A DNA stretch of 64,000 nt. Source: Yoonia sp. GPGPB17. GTDB taxonomy: Bacteria; Pseudomonadota; Alphaproteobacteria; Rhodobacterales; Rhodobacteraceae. Both the position numbers and the translations under genes were made by a program. Shown here piece by piece: positions 11,051 to 21,950 of the stretch; position 1 is the stretch's first letter, and each line of letters begins with the position of its first letter. The notes beneath the pieces are model-generated. The model saw nothing but the letters and a program-made list of their open reading frames with translations, made no database searches and was not told the origin of the DNA. The stretch is taken from NCBI RefSeq assembly GCF_037892195.1, contig NZ_JATACI010000002.1, positions 2,914,001 through 2,978,000 on the forward strand, written 5' to 3'.

Positions 11051-11476
11051 ATGGCAAACCTACAATTCGATCTGGTCTCGCCCGAACGCCGTCTGGCGTC
11101 GGTCGAGGCGTCCGAGGTCCAGATCCCCGGCGCAGATGGTGACATGACGGCAATGGCTGACCATGCCCCCACCATCACAACACTACGCCCCGGCGTTCTG
11201 ACTGTGGTGCATGGCGGTGGGTCTGACGCCTATGTGGTTTCTGGCGGTTTCGCTGAGATTACAGCCACAGGCGTATCGGTTCTGGCCGAACAAGCCCTGC
11301 CCAAGGACGAAGTGACCCAAGAGGTCTACGACCAGATGGTTGAAGACGCGAAAGCGGCTTACGGCCGAGCGCAAGAGACTTTTAAGAACGAACCGGGCCC
11401 TGTTGATGATGCAGCCAAGCTGTTGTCTGACATGGTGGCTATCGGTGGACACATTGGTCTAACCGCCAAGAACTAA
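11051..11476 (+). CDS. atpC: ATP synthase F1 subunit epsilon
   Basis: The 141-residue product begins [20 protein letters not shown] and has the [19 protein letters not shown] segment of the beta-sandwich domain. It couples F1 to the c-ring and may damp ATP hydrolysis. It is the last gene of atpHAGDC, with AAGGAG before its ATG and a strong terminator 20 bases after its stop. Confidence 0.95.
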   Translation: MANLQFDLVSPERRLASVEASEVQIPGADGDMTAMADHAPTITTLRPGVLTVVHGGGSDAYVVSGGFAEITATGVSVLAEQALPKDEVTQEVYDQMVEDAKAAYGRAQETFKNEPGPVDDAAKLLSDMVAIGGHIGLTAKN

Positions 11477-11495
11477 GCGTTACATAAACGAATAC

Positions 11496-11525
11496 AAAGG
11501 CCTCGCTTTTGCGAGGCCTTTCTTA
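11496..11525 (+). terminator. Terminator of the atp operon
   Basis: A perfect 11-bp stem AAAGGCCTCGC/GCGAGGCCTTT with a TTTT loop (11496-11521) is followed by CTTATG. It lies directly after atpC. Confidence 0.88.
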
Positions 11526-11667
11526 TGTGGACAAGTGTCAACCATAATCCCAAGTCGACGACTGAAGAGAGTAGCCGATACCACAGCATCGGTCAGAATG
11601 AGCGCGCCCTTTGCATTTGAGGGCGAACGAAGCAGCCGCAGCGTTACGACCATTTCGCTTGACTAGT

Positions 11668-11704
11668 CAAAGAAAGGCCCCTGCAATGCAGGGGCCTTTC
11701 TTTG
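11668..11704 (-). terminator. Terminator of rpoC, long perfect stem
   Basis: A 17-bp perfect stem (CAAAGAAAGGCCCCTGC with its complement) and a three-base loop occupy 11668-11704, just past the rpoC stop. On the minus strand the 3' arm ends in CTTTCTTTG. The stem is symmetrical and could also stop any plus-strand read-through. The spacer 11522-11667 shows no gene. Confidence 0.85.
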
Positions 11705-11721
11705 TTGATATGCTATGTCGC

Positions 11722-14700
11722 TTACGCGTCGTCGCCTTCTGGAACGGGTGCGGCATCACCAAAGACCTGCGCTTCTGACGCGTCCGCCATCTCCATCGGA
11801 GCGGCGAGGCGTGCAGCCTCTTCGGCCTCTTCGCGGCGGGCCTCGATCACGACGTTGTCGCGGTCTTGTGCCACGCGGCGCACCTGCTGTGTCGCACCAC
11901 CGGTCCCGGCTGGGATCAGACGGCCCACGATCACGTTCTCTTTCAGGCCGATCAGCTTGTCGCGCTTACCTTGCACGGAAGCTTCGGTCAGAACGCGTGT
12001 CGTTTCCTGGAACGACGCGGCAGAGATGAACGACCGGGTCTGCAACGACGCTTTGGTGATACCGAGCAAGATCGGCTCACCCTGCGCAGGGCGATCGCCC
12101 CGTGCCAGTGCCTTTGCGTTGGCTTCATCAAACTCAGCCTTGTCGACGTTCTCGCCTTTCAGCAGAACGGTGTCACCGCTGTCCTGAATCTCCCACTTCT
12201 GGAGCATCTGGCGCACGATAACTTCGATGTGCTTGTCGTTGATCTTCACACCCTGCAGGCGGTACACGTCCTGCACTTCGTCGATCATGTAGTCCGCAAG
12301 GGCCTCGACCCCCAGAACCGCCAGAATATCGTGCGGGGCTGGGTTGCCGTCCATGATGTAGTCGCCCTTCTGAACGAAGTCACCTTCCGCAACCGGAATG
12401 TGCTTGCCCTTGGGCACCATGTATTCGACCTTCACGTCTGCGTCGTCAGCAGATTCAATCGCGATGCGGCGCTTGTTCTTGTAGTCCTTGCCAAAGCGCA
12501 CGTAGCCATCGATTTCAGCGATGATTGCGTGATCTTTCGGACGACGGGCTTCGAAGAGTTCAGCCACACGTGGCAGACCACCGGTGATGTCTTTTGTCTT
12601 CGCACCCTCACGTGGGATACGTGCGACAACATCACCCGCTTTGATCTCTTGCCCGTCTTCAACAGACAGAACGGCATCCACGGACATCGGATAGGCAACT
12701 GGGTTGCCATCCTCTTTGACCGCAGCTTCGCCATCGGCGCCCAGAACAATGATCTTGGGAGCAAGCTCATTGCCTTTTGGTGCAGCACGCCAGTCAGATA
12801 CGATACGCTGGGTCATACCCGTTGCATCGTCTGTTTCTTCACGCACGGCGATACCATTGACCAGATCGACGTATTTGGCTGTACCGGACTGCTCGGCAAT
12901 GATCGGCAAGGTGTATGGATCCCATTCGAACATTTTGTCGCCGCGCAGGATGTCCTGACCGTCTTTGACAAAGACCTTGGAGCCGTAACCCACCTTGTGG
13001 CTGGCCAACTCGTTCTCGTCTGCATCCATGATGGACAAGGTCATGTTGCGACCCATGACAACCATTTCGCCGGATGCGTTTTCCAACAAGTTCTCGTTGT
13101 CGAAACGCACCTTACCGGGCTGTGACGCCTCCTGGAACGACTGCTGGCCACCTTGGGCAACACCACCGATGTGGAAGGTCCGCATGGTCAGCTGTGTGCC
13201 AGGTTCACCGATGGACTGTGCCGCAATGATACCAACGGCTTCACCGATGTTGACGCGTGTACCGCGTGCAAGGTCACGGCCATAGCACATTGCGCAAACG
13301 CCATCCTCTGACTCACAGGTCAGCGGTGAACGGATACGCATCTTGGTGATGTTGGCAACGTCGATCATGTCGGCCTTGCGCTCATCGATCAGCTCGCCTG
13401 CTTCGACAATCACCTCATCCGTACCCGGCTTGACAACGTCATCAGCAGAGACACGGCCCAGCACACGCTCAGCCAGTGAAGCCACAACCTCACCGTCATT
13501 GACCGCAGCCTCAGCAGTGATCGCACGCTCAGTCCCACAATCGACCTCACGGACGATGCAGTCTTGGGCGACGTCCACCAGACGACGTGTCAGGTAACCA
13601 GAGTTCGCGGTCTTCAATGCTGTATCCGACAGACCCTTACGGGCACCGTGTGTGGAGTTGAAGTACTCAAGAACAGTCAGACCTTCCTTAAAGTTCGAGA
13701 TGATCGGCGTTTCGATGATCTCGCCGTTCGGCTTGGCCATCAGGCCGCGCATACCGCCCAGCTGCTTCATCTGTGTGACCGAACCACGCGCACCGGAGTG
13801 GGCCATCATGTAAACCGAGTTTGGTTCACCCTGAGAGCCATCTTCGAGCGTCGGTGTTTCACCAATGGTGCCCATCATCGCGTCAGTGACTTTATCGTTG
13901 GCCTTTGACCAGGCATCGACAACCTTGTTGTACTTTTCACCCTGCGTGATCAGGCCGTCCATGTACTGTTGTTCAAAGTCTTTCACCTGCTCGCGGGTCT
14001 CATCAACCAGCGACCACTTGGTGTCAGGTACAACCATGTCGTCCTTACCGAACGAAATGCCTGCCTTGAACGCTTCACGGAAGCCCATGGTCATGATCTG
14101 GTCACAGAAAATGACCGACTCCTTCTGACCGCAGTAACGGTAAACAGTGTCGATGACCTGCTGCACCTCTTTCTTGCGCAGCAGACGGTTGACCAAGGCA
14201 AACGGTGCTTTCGCGTTCAGCGGCAACAATGCACCAAGGCGCAGACGGCCCGGTGTGGTTTCGAAGCGTTCGTAGACTTCGTTCCCCTCATCGTCGATCT
14301 GCGTCATCCGCGCCGTGATCTTGGCGTGCAGATGCACCTCACCAGCGGTCAAGGCGTGCTCAACCTCCTCGATATCCGAGAACGACATGCCCTCACCCTT
14401 CATGCCCTCACGCATGATCGTGGTGTAGTACAGACCCAAGATCATATCCTGCGAAGGCACGATGATTGGCGCACCGTTTGAGGGCGACAAGACGTTGTTC
14501 GTGGACATCATCAAGACACGCGCTTCCAACTGGGCCTCAAGGCTCAGTGGGACGTGCACCGCCATCTGGTCACCGTCAAAGTCGGCGTTAAAGGCCGAAC
14601 ACACAAGCGGGTGCAGTTGGATAGCTTTACCTTCGATCAGCACAGGTTCGAACGCCTGAATGCCCAAACGGTGCAGCGTTGGCGCACGGTTCAGCATAAC

Positions 14701-15969
14701 AGGGTGCTCGCGGATCACCTCATCAAGGATATCCCAGACCTCTGGACGTTCTTTTTCGACCAGTTTCTTGGCCTGCTTCACTGTGGAAGACAGACCTTTG
14801 GCTTCAAGGCGCGAATAGATGAACGGCTTGAAGAGTTCGAGCGCCATCTTTTTCGGCAGACCACATTGGTGCAGCTTCAGTTCCGGACCGGTCACAATGA
14901 CCGAACGACCAGAGAAGTCGACACGCTTACCTAGAAGGTTCTGACGGAAGCGACCTTGCTTACCTTTCAGCATGTCAGACAGTGATTTCAACGGACGCTT
15001 GTTGGCACCCGTGATCACACGGCCACGACGGCCGTTGTCGAACAGCGCATCGACAGATTCCTGCAACATCCGCTTTTCGTTACGGACGATGATGTCAGGT
15101 GCACGCAATTCGATCAGGCGCTTGAGACGGTTGTTCCGGTTGATCACGCGACGGTACAGATCGTTCAGGTCAGACGTCGCGAAACGGCCACCATCAAGTG
15201 GCACCAGTGGGCGCAGTTCTGGTGGGATCACGGGGATTACGGTCAGAACCATCCACTCAGGGCGGTTGCCGGACTCAAGGAAGCTTTCGACGATCTTCAA
15301 GCGCTTGATGATCTTCTTGGGCTTCAGCTCGCCTGTCGCCTCTTTCAGATCAGCGCGCAGCTGCTCTGCTTCGGACTCAAGGTCGATCTGAGACAGCATC
15401 TCGCGGATCGCTTCCGCACCGATGTTGGCCTGGAACGCGTCCATGCCATAAAGATCTTGCGCGTCGTTATACTCTTCCTCGGTCATCAACTGGCCGTAGG
15501 TCAGATCAGTCAGACCGGGCTCGATGACGACGTAGTTTTCAAAGTACAGGATGCGCTCAAGATCACGCAGCGTCATATCCAGCATCAGGCCGATGCGGGA
15601 TGGCAGCGACTTGAGGAACCAGATGTGCGCAACAGGCGCAGCCAGCTCAATGTGACCCATGCGCTCACGGCGGACCTTTTGAAGTGTCACTTCCACACCG
15701 CATTTCTCGCAGACAACGCCGCGATACTTCATACGCTTATATTTACCGCAGAGGCATTCGTAGTCTTTGATCGGGCCAAAGATACGCGCGCAGAACAGGC
15801 CGTCACGCTCTGGTTTGAACGTACGGTAGTTGATGGTTTCCGGCTTTTTGATCTCACCGAAGGACCACGACAGGATGCGTTCAGGTGAGGCCAAAGAGAC
15901 CTTAATTTCGTCAAAGGTTTTTGCCGGTGTAAGCGGGTTAAACGGGTTATTTGTCAGTTCCTGGTTCAT
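11722..15969 (-). CDS. rpoC: RNA polymerase beta' subunit
   Basis: The intact 1415-residue product begins [20 protein letters not shown]. It has the N-terminal zinc ribbon (CLCGKYKR ... CEKCG), the catalytic [15 protein letters not shown] with three Mg-binding aspartates, and the second zinc site ([13 protein letters not shown]). The ATG at 15969 overlaps the stop of the small lipoprotein gene upstream by four bases (ATGA), so its translation is coupled to that gene rather than directly to rpoB. This is one of the few very long genes in the window with no frame break. Confidence 0.97.
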   Translation of the reverse strand: MNQELTNNPFNPLTPAKTFDEIKVSLASPERILSWSFGEIKKPETINYRTFKPERDGLFCARIFGPIKDYECLCGKYKRMKYRGVVCEKCGVEVTLQKVRRERMGHIELAAPVAHIWFLKSLPSRIGLMLDMTLRDLERILYFENYVVIEPGLTDLTYGQLMTEEEYNDAQDLYGMDAFQANIGAEAIREMLSQIDLESEAEQLRADLKEATGELKPKKIIKRLKIVESFLESGNRPEWMVLTVIPVIPPELRPLVPLDGGRFATSDLNDLYRRVINRNNRLKRLIELRAPDIIVRNEKRMLQESVDALFDNGRRGRVITGANKRPLKSLSDMLKGKQGRFRQNLLGKRVDFSGRSVIVTGPELKLHQCGLPKKMALELFKPFIYSRLEAKGLSSTVKQAKKLVEKERPEVWDILDEVIREHPVMLNRAPTLHRLGIQAFEPVLIEGKAIQLHPLVCSAFNADFDGDQMAVHVPLSLEAQLEARVLMMSTNNVLSPSNGAPIIVPSQDMILGLYYTTIMREGMKGEGMSFSDIEEVEHALTAGEVHLHAKITARMTQIDDEGNEVYERFETTPGRLRLGALLPLNAKAPFALVNRLLRKKEVQQVIDTVYRYCGQKESVIFCDQIMTMGFREAFKAGISFGKDDMVVPDTKWSLVDETREQVKDFEQQYMDGLITQGEKYNKVVDAWSKANDKVTDAMMGTIGETPTLEDGSQGEPNSVYMMAHSGARGSVTQMKQLGGMRGLMAKPNGEIIETPIISNFKEGLTVLEYFNSTHGARKGLSDTALKTANSGYLTRRLVDVAQDCIVREVDCGTERAITAEAAVNDGEVVASLAERVLGRVSADDVVKPGTDEVIVEAGELIDERKADMIDVANITKMRIRSPLTCESEDGVCAMCYGRDLARGTRVNIGEAVGIIAAQSIGEPGTQLTMRTFHIGGVAQGGQQSFQEASQPGKVRFDNENLLENASGEMVVMGRNMTLSIMDADENELASHKVGYGSKVFVKDGQDILRGDKMFEWDPYTLPIIAEQSGTAKYVDLVNGIAVREETDDATGMTQRIVSDWRAAPKGNELAPKIIVLGADGEAAVKEDGNPVAYPMSVDAVLSVEDGQEIKAGDVVARIPREGAKTKDITGGLPRVAELFEARRPKDHAIIAEIDGYVRFGKDYKNKRRIAIESADDADVKVEYMVPKGKHIPVAEGDFVQKGDYIMDGNPAPHDILAVLGVEALADYMIDEVQDVYRLQGVKINDKHIEVIVRQMLQKWEIQDSGDTVLLKGENVDKAEFDEANAKALARGDRPAQGEPILLGITKASLQTRSFISAASFQETTRVLTEASVQGKRDKLIGLKENVIVGRLIPAGTGGATQQVRRVAQDRDNVVIEARREEAEEAARLAAPMEMADASEAQVFGDAAPVPEGDDA

Positions 15970-16274
15970 TGCATGACCTTTCCAGGTTGGGGACATACAA
16001 AGCTGTAGTCCCGAATATCATAGATGCTGATTCCGCGCGTCAGCGCGAGAGTTTCTGAACTTGCATCGGGAAGCTTGCATGTTTCCCGTGCCGCGCTCAA
16101 AGCCAGATCACCTCCCGCTTCGGCGTCCGACCAGTTCCCGAAAAATCCAAACGGGCTCAAACGCACAAAAGCGTTGTGAGACCGGGGATCTTCAGCTGCC
16201 CGTACATCTACTGATGCACAGGCAGCCAGAACTGAAAGTCCGCCTAGCGTTGAAGCGACCGAAGCTGCTTTCAC
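15966..16274 (-). CDS. Small lipoprotein encoded between rpoB and rpoC
   Basis: The 102-residue product starts (GTG, 16274) [20 protein letters not shown], a signal peptide with lipobox LAAC at residues 16-19, so the mature protein would be a lipid-anchored envelope protein. The mature part has two further cysteines (ETCKLPD, FVCPQPG) that could form a disulfide. The start overlaps the rpoB stop (GTGA) and the stop overlaps the rpoC start (ATGA), four bases each. This tight coupling is strong evidence that it is a real gene translated in step with RNA polymerase. I do not recognise the family, and no function is proposed. Confidence 0.8.
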   Translation of the reverse strand: MKAASVASTLGGLSVLAACASVDVRAAEDPRSHNAFVRLSPFGFFGNWSDAEAGGDLALSAARETCKLPDASSETLALTRGISIYDIRDYSFVCPQPGKVMQ

Positions 16275-19200
16275 TCTTCATCCTCCGCATCCAGGAGTTC
16301 CATGTTGAGGCCGAGGCCCCGGACTTCTTTCACGAGCACGTTGAACGACTCCGGCACGCCCTCAAAGTTGTCCTCGCCCTTGACGATGCTTTCGTAGACT
16401 TTCGTCCGCCCTGCCACGTCATCCGACTTCACAGTCAGCATTTCCTGCAAGGTGTAAGCGGCACCGTAAGCTTCCAATGCCCAGACTTCCATTTCCCCGA
16501 AACGCTGGCCGCCGAACTGGGCTTTACCACCCAGAGGCTGCTGCGTGACAAGACTGTAAGGCCCGGTTGAACGCGCGTGAATTTTGTCATCGACAAGGTG
16601 GTGCAGCTTCAGCAGGTACTTCACACCAACCGTCACAGGGCGGCTGAACTGCTCACCCGTGCGGCCATCATAAAGCACCGACTGACCAGAGGTGCTGAAA
16701 CCGGCACGCACCAGCGCGTCGTTCACATCAGCCTCTTTCGCACCGTCAAAGACTGGCGTCGCAATCGGCACACCGCGTGTGACGTTACCTGCCGCTTCAA
16801 TCAGCTCATCCTCGTCCATGCCAGCGATGCCTTCGTCATAGACGTTGTCACCATAGACGATCTTCATGGCGTCCCGCACAGGTGTCAGATCACCAGAGCG
16901 GCGGTATTCACCCAGCGCATCGTCAATCTGAATGCCAAGGCCACGTGCAGCCCAGCCCATGTGTGTCTCAAGGATCTGACCGACGTTCATACGCGACGGC
17001 ACGCCCAATGGGTTCAGACAGAAGTCGACAGGTGTCCCATCGGCAAGGAATGGCATGTCTTCCATAGGTACAACCTTGGAAATAACACCTTTGTTGCCGT
17101 GACGGCTTACCATCTTATCGCCGGGCTGCAGCTTGCGCTTCACAGCCACAAAGACTTTGACCATCTTCATCACACCCGGAGGCAGATCATCGCCGCGGCG
17201 CACTTTCTCGACCTTGTCTTCGAAACGGGCGTCCATGGCACGCTTCTGGATTTCGTACTGTTCGTTCAGTGCTTCCACGATCTTGGCGTCATCTTCGTCA
17301 GCCATCGCCAACTGCCACCACTGACCACGTGTCAGTTCAGAAACGCTTTCCTCGGACACGACAGAACCAGACTTAAAGCCTTTCGGGCCTTTCGCTGCTT
17401 TCTTGCCGCCTATGATGTCCCACAAACGCGCATAGATGTTGCGGTCAAGGATGACCATCTCATCGTCGCGGTCACGGGCAAGGCGCTCAACCTCTTCACG
17501 CTCGATCTGCAACGCACGCTCGTCTTTTTCCACACCATGGCGGTTAAAGACGCGGACCTCTACCACGGTACCAAAGTCGCCCGGTGGCAGGCGCAAGGAT
17601 GTGTCACGGACGTCAGATGCTTTCTCGCCAAAGATGGCGCGCAGAAGCTTTTCTTCTGGTGTCATCGGGCTCTCACCCTTCGGTGTGATCTTACCCACAA
17701 GGATATCTGCCGGGCCAACTTCGGCACCGATATATACGATACCCGCTTCGTCGAGGTTGCGCAGGGCTTCCTCGCCGACATTTGGAATATCGCGTGTGAT
17801 TTCCTCTGGCCCAAGCTTTGTGTCACGGGCGGCGACTTCGAATTCCTCAATGTGGATCGAGGTGAAGACGTCGTCGCGCACGATACGCTCAGAGATCAGG
17901 ATGGAGTCTTCGTAGTTGTAGCCATTCCATGGCATAAACGCGACGACCACGTTCTTACCCAAGGCCAATTCACCGATATCGGTGGATGGACCATCGGCAA
18001 TCACCTGACCCTTCTGGATCGTGTCACCCACCTTCACCAGCGGACGCTGGTTGATGCAGGTGTTCTGGTTGGACCGCTGGAACTTGCGCATGCGGTAGAT
18101 GTCAACGCCTGCGTCACCCAACTCAAGGTCAGATGTCGCACGGATCACGATACGCTGGGCATCGACCTGGTCGATGATGCTTCGGCGCGTTTCGCCATGA
18201 TTGCCGCACCTGAATCTCGGGCAACGACTTCCTCGATACCAGTACCCACCAATGGGGCCTCGGCCTGAAGCAATGGAACCGCCTGACGTTGCATGTTCGA
18301 ACCCATCAAGGCCCGGTTCGCATCGTCATTCTCAAGGAACGGGATGAGGGACGCCGCAACAGACACCAGTTGCTTAGGTGACACGTCGATCAAGTCCACG
18401 TTTTCGCGTGGGGACAGGGTGTAGTCGCCGTTCTTGCGGGTCGAGACCAATTCGTTGTTGAACGTGCCATCGGCACCCATATTCGCATTGGCCTGCGCCA
18501 CAGTGTGACGCATTTCTTCGGTCGCGGACATGTAGGATACTTCGTCTGTAACCTTGCCGTCTGTGACCTTGCGGTATGGTGTTTCGATGAAACCGTATTT
18601 GTTCACGCGGGCAAAAGTGGCCAGCGAGTTGATCAGACCAATGTTTGGACCTTCTGGTGTTTCAATCGGGCACATGCGGCCGTAGTGGGTTGGGTGCACG
18701 TCGCGCACCTCAAAGCCCGCACGCTCGCGTGTCAGGCCGCCGGGCCCAAGTGCTGAAAGGCGACGCTTGTGCGTGACCTCTGACAGCGGGTTGGTTTGGT
18801 CCATGAACTGGGACAGTTGGCTGGAGCCGAAGAATTCGCGCACGGCTGCGGCTGCAGGCTTGGCGTTGATCAGGTCCTGCGGCATCACGGTGTCGATTTC
18901 GACCGAAGACATACGCTCTTTGATCGCGCGTTCCATGCGCAGCAGACCGACGCGGTACTGGTTCTCCATCAATTCGCCAACAGAACGGACGCGACGGTTA
19001 CCAAGGTGGTCGATGTCATCGACATCGCCCTTACCGTCACGCAGCTCAACCAGTGCTTTGATGCATGCAACGATGTCTTCCTTGCGCAGAGTGCGCATGG
19101 TGTCTTCGGCATCCAGATCAAGACGCATGTTCATCTTCACGCGGCCAACGGCGGACAGGTCATAGCGCTCGCTGTCAAAGAACAGCGTATCAAACAGAGC

Positions 19201-20409
19201 AGATGCGCTATCAACGGTCGGCGGCTCACCCGGACGCATGACGCGGTAGATATCCATGAGCGCGGTTTCGCGGTTCATGTTCTTGTCCGACGCCATGGTG
19301 TTGCGCATGTAAGCGCCGACGGTGACGTTATCGATATCCAGCACAGGGATCGTCTTGATGCCCGCATCAACCAGATCCTTGAGCGTACCACCGATGACTT
19401 CGCCATCTTTGTCCATCTCAAGCGTCAGTTCATCACCGGCTTCGACGTAAATTGCGCCGTTTTCTTCGTTGATGATGTCCTGCGCGACGAACTTGCCGAC
19501 GATGTTTTCATAGGGGACCAGCAGGTCAGTGACTTCACCAGCATCGATCAGTTTCTTGACCGAGCGCGGGGTGACTTTCTCACCCGCTTTGGCAATCACT
19601 TCGCCGGTCTTGGCATCCACAAGATCAAACGCAGGGCGTGTGCCACGAACACGCTCGGGGAAGAACTTGGTGGTCCAACCCGCGCCTTTTTTGGCCAGCT
19701 TGTACTCAACGGTGTCATAATAGGCATTCATGATGCCTTCCTGATCAAAGCCCAGCGCATAAAGCAGGGTTGTCACCGGAAGTTTGCGGCGGCGGTCGAT
19801 CCGGCAGAAGACAAGGTCTTTGGCGTCGAATTCAAAGTCGAGCCAGCTGCCGCGGTAGGGGATAATGCGGCAGGCAAACAGCAGTTTGCCGGAAGAGTGG
19901 GTTTTGCCCTTGTCGTGGTCAAAGAACACACCGGGGGAACGGTGCATCTGGGAGACGATCACACGCTCGGTGCCGTTGACGACAAAAGTGCCGTTCGGCG
20001 TCATCAAAGGCATGTCGCCCATGAAGACGTCCTGCTCTTTGATGTCTTTCACAGACTTTGCGCCTGTGTCTTCATCGACTTCAAACACGATCAGACGCAG
20101 GGTAACCTTCAGCGGGGCGCTGTAGGTCATGTCACGCTGCTGACATTCCTCAACATCGTACTTCGGCTTTTCCAGCTCGTACTTGACGAACTCAAGCACG
20201 GCGGTCTCATTGAAGTCTTTGATCGGGAACACCGATTGGAAGACACCCTTGATGCCTTCACCGTCAAGCGGTGTGTCGCTGTCGCCAGAGCGCAGGAACA
20301 GATCATAAGAAGATTTCTGAACCTCGATGAGGTTCGGCATTTCAAGTACTTCGCGGATTTTGCCGTAGTACTTACGCAGGCGTTTCTGTCCAAGGAACGT
20401 AGAAGCCAT
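16271..20409 (-). CDS. rpoB: RNA polymerase beta subunit (frame broken at 18179-18183)
   Basis: The product starts [20 protein letters not shown] at ATG 20409 and ends [14 protein letters not shown]. The rifampicin region ([20 protein letters not shown]) is wild-type in appearance. The frame is lost after IMAKRA: the minus strand reads GCC GAAGC ATC ATC GAC CAG where Ala-Gly-Ile-Ile-Asp-Gln is expected. Replacing GAAGC by GGC restores a 1378-residue protein, the usual size. The second part has no start of its own (a chance ATC at 18148). The stop overlaps the GTG of the lipoprotein gene. Two hairpins lie in the 245-base rplL-rpoB spacer. Confidence 0.95.
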
Positions 20410-20545
20410 GTGCGGTATCACCTTTTGTTTTGTCTCTCGAGTGCTGCATCGCCCGGGCCGCGATACATCACCCATTTGACAGGGGGTCCAAAGTCTATTC
20501 GTGGCAACCGTCCCACCGGCGCCTCCCGACTAAGAAACCTACCCA

Positions 20546-20615
20546 AGAGGTCGGTCAGCAGAATGGCCGACCTCTAAGACAGGTTTGGCTGGACCCACGA
20601 TTTGCGAGTCCAGCC
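20546..20615 (-). promoter_or_regulatory. Two hairpins in the rplL-rpoB spacer (attenuation or processing region)
   Basis: Reading toward rpoB, an 8-bp stem GGCTGGAC/GTCCAGCC (20615-20587) is followed by a 9-bp stem AGAGGTCGG/CCGACCTCT (20575-20546). Neither has a T-tract on the minus side. In other bacteria this spacer holds a partial attenuator and an RNase III site that lower rpoBC expression relative to L7/L12. A similar role here is inference from position. Confidence 0.45.
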
Positions 20616-20654
20616 GTGTTTTTGGGGCGAATTGTACTTCGCCAAAAGCGTGGT

Positions 20655-21029
20655 TTAGGCCAGCTCGACCTCTGCGCCAGCTGCTTCCAGCTTGCCTTTG
20701 ATCTCTTCGGCTTCGTCCTTGGACGCGCCTTCTTTGATCTTGCCACCAGCTTCGACGAGGTCTTTGGCTTCTTTCAGGCCAAGACCTGTGATGCCGCGGA
20801 CTTCTTTGATGACGTTGATTTTGGATGCGCCAGCGTTTTTGAGAACGACGTCGAATTCTGTCTTCTCAGCAGCAGCTTCGCCACCACCATCAGCAGGGCC
20901 AGCCATCATGACAGCGCCACCAGCGGCAGGTTCAATGCCATACTCGTCCTTGAGGATGGTTTTCAGTTCTTGTGCTTCGAGAAGGGTCAGACCAACGATC
21001 TCTTCAGCAAGTTTTTTCAGATCAGCCAT
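20655..21029 (-). CDS. rplL: 50S ribosomal protein L7/L12
   Basis: The 124-residue product starts [20 protein letters not shown] (dimerisation domain). It has an Ala/Gly-rich hinge and the factor-binding domain with [12 protein letters not shown]. It forms the stalk that recruits elongation factors. It lies 68 bases after rplJ in the usual rplJL-rpoBC order. No disruption is seen. Confidence 0.97.
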   Translation of the reverse strand: MADLKKLAEEIVGLTLLEAQELKTILKDEYGIEPAAGGAVMMAGPADGGGEAAAEKTEFDVVLKNAGASKINVIKEVRGITGLGLKEAKDLVEAGGKIKEGASKDEAEEIKGKLEAAGAEVELA

Positions 21030-21097
21030 TTTATGCTTTCCGTTTCCGTTATGTGTGTTCCAACGTGGGAGTAGACCCCCAAGTCAATTCAGATGCT

Positions 21098-21610
21098 TTA
21101 TGCAGCTTTCTCTTCGATGGTTGAGAGAACGCTTGCGATGTTCGAAGCAGGCGCGCCAATGGCCCCGGCGATGTTGGAAGCAGGTGCACCGATGCAGCCC
21201 ACGATGGAAGCAATAAGCTCCTCACGGGATGGCATACCGGCAACAGCTTTCACACCAGCTGGATCCAGCGCTGTATCGCCCATGGCACCGCCAAGAACGA
21301 CAAGCTTGTCATTCTCTTTGGCATACTTGTCGACAACCTTCGCCGCAGCGACAGGGTCTTCCGAGTAAGCGAGTACAGTCATGCCTTCGAGGTATTCCGC
21401 AATGCTTGCGCATGGCTTGCCCTCAAGGGCGATCTTGGCGAGCTTGTTCTTGGCAACGCGCACGGAACCGCCCGCTTCACGCATGTTCGCGCGCAGGTCC
21501 TGCATTTCAGCAACTGTCATGCCTTCGTAGTGGGCAACCACTACGACGCCAGAGCTTTCAAAGATCTGGCCGAGATCTTCGACCAGCTGTTCTTTTTGTG
21601 CTCTATCCAC
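21098..21610 (-). CDS. rplJ: 50S ribosomal protein L10
   Basis: The 170-residue product begins (GTG, 21610) with [20 protein letters not shown]. The GTG start is supported by TTGGAG ten bases upstream and by family length. It has the conserved KNKLAKIAL block and an Ala-rich C-terminal helix with a doubled GAPASNIA motif, where L7/L12 dimers attach. It binds the leader of its own mRNA in other bacteria. The gene is separated from rplA by an oppositely oriented GGDEF-EAL gene, so it needs the promoter proposed at 21835-21863. Confidence 0.95.
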   Translation of the reverse strand: MDRAQKEQLVEDLGQIFESSGVVVVAHYEGMTVAEMQDLRANMREAGGSVRVAKNKLAKIALEGKPCASIAEYLEGMTVLAYSEDPVAAAKVVDKYAKENDKLVVLGGAMGDTALDPAGVKAVAGMPSREELIASIVGCIGAPASNIAGAIGAPASNIASVLSTIEEKAA

Positions 21611-21834
21611 AGTTTTACTCCAAGTTTGGGGTTTCCCCCGGCTCAATTTTGTCAAACGGTCCGGGCCGCCCAACAGTCTACAGTCCTTGTAAACGGGGCA
21701 TGCCAGAACGGATTGAGACGAGCCTCAAGAATTCTGGTTTATCCCATCTCAGGCAGGAATTACTGGCATGTGGCCAACCCACCGTCTCGGACGAATAAAG
21801 GCCCAAACGAATCAATCGCACGGGCCTGAGCGTT
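21611..21834 (-). promoter_or_regulatory. Long leader of rplJ, candidate L10 autoregulatory leader
   Basis: About 220 bases without a gene separate the candidate promoter from the rplJ GTG. Several complementary segments are visible. The position and length fit the L10 leader known from many bacteria, where L10-L12 binding represses rplJL. I have not folded it, so the structure is not claimed. Confidence 0.45.
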
Positions 21835-21863
21835 CAATTAGTACCCCTAGGCCAGAATGCCAA
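21835..21863 (-). promoter_or_regulatory. Candidate promoter of rplJL-rpoBC
   Basis: On the minus strand TTGGCA (21863-21858), a 17-base spacer and TAATTG (21840-21835) form a plausible sigma-70 promoter. A promoter is required here because the upstream gene on the other side faces away. Confidence 0.4.
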
Positions 21864-21950
21864 GTGCAATTCAGGTATTATCAACCAAAAAATGTCGTTT
21901 GTTGGGGCGGCTAACCACTTGTTTAGGCTCCTGCGGTTATCTCCATATAT

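Noticed and set aside
16271-18148. C-terminal half of rpoB as a separate gene
   Set aside because: It has no ribosome site or natural start at 18148, and the join to the N-terminal half is exact in the protein family.
16577-20577. Two very long open frames on the plus strand opposite rpoB (about 560 and 590 codons)
   Set aside because: They are shadows caused by the codon bias of rpoB on the other strand; they show no family resemblance or ribosome sites.
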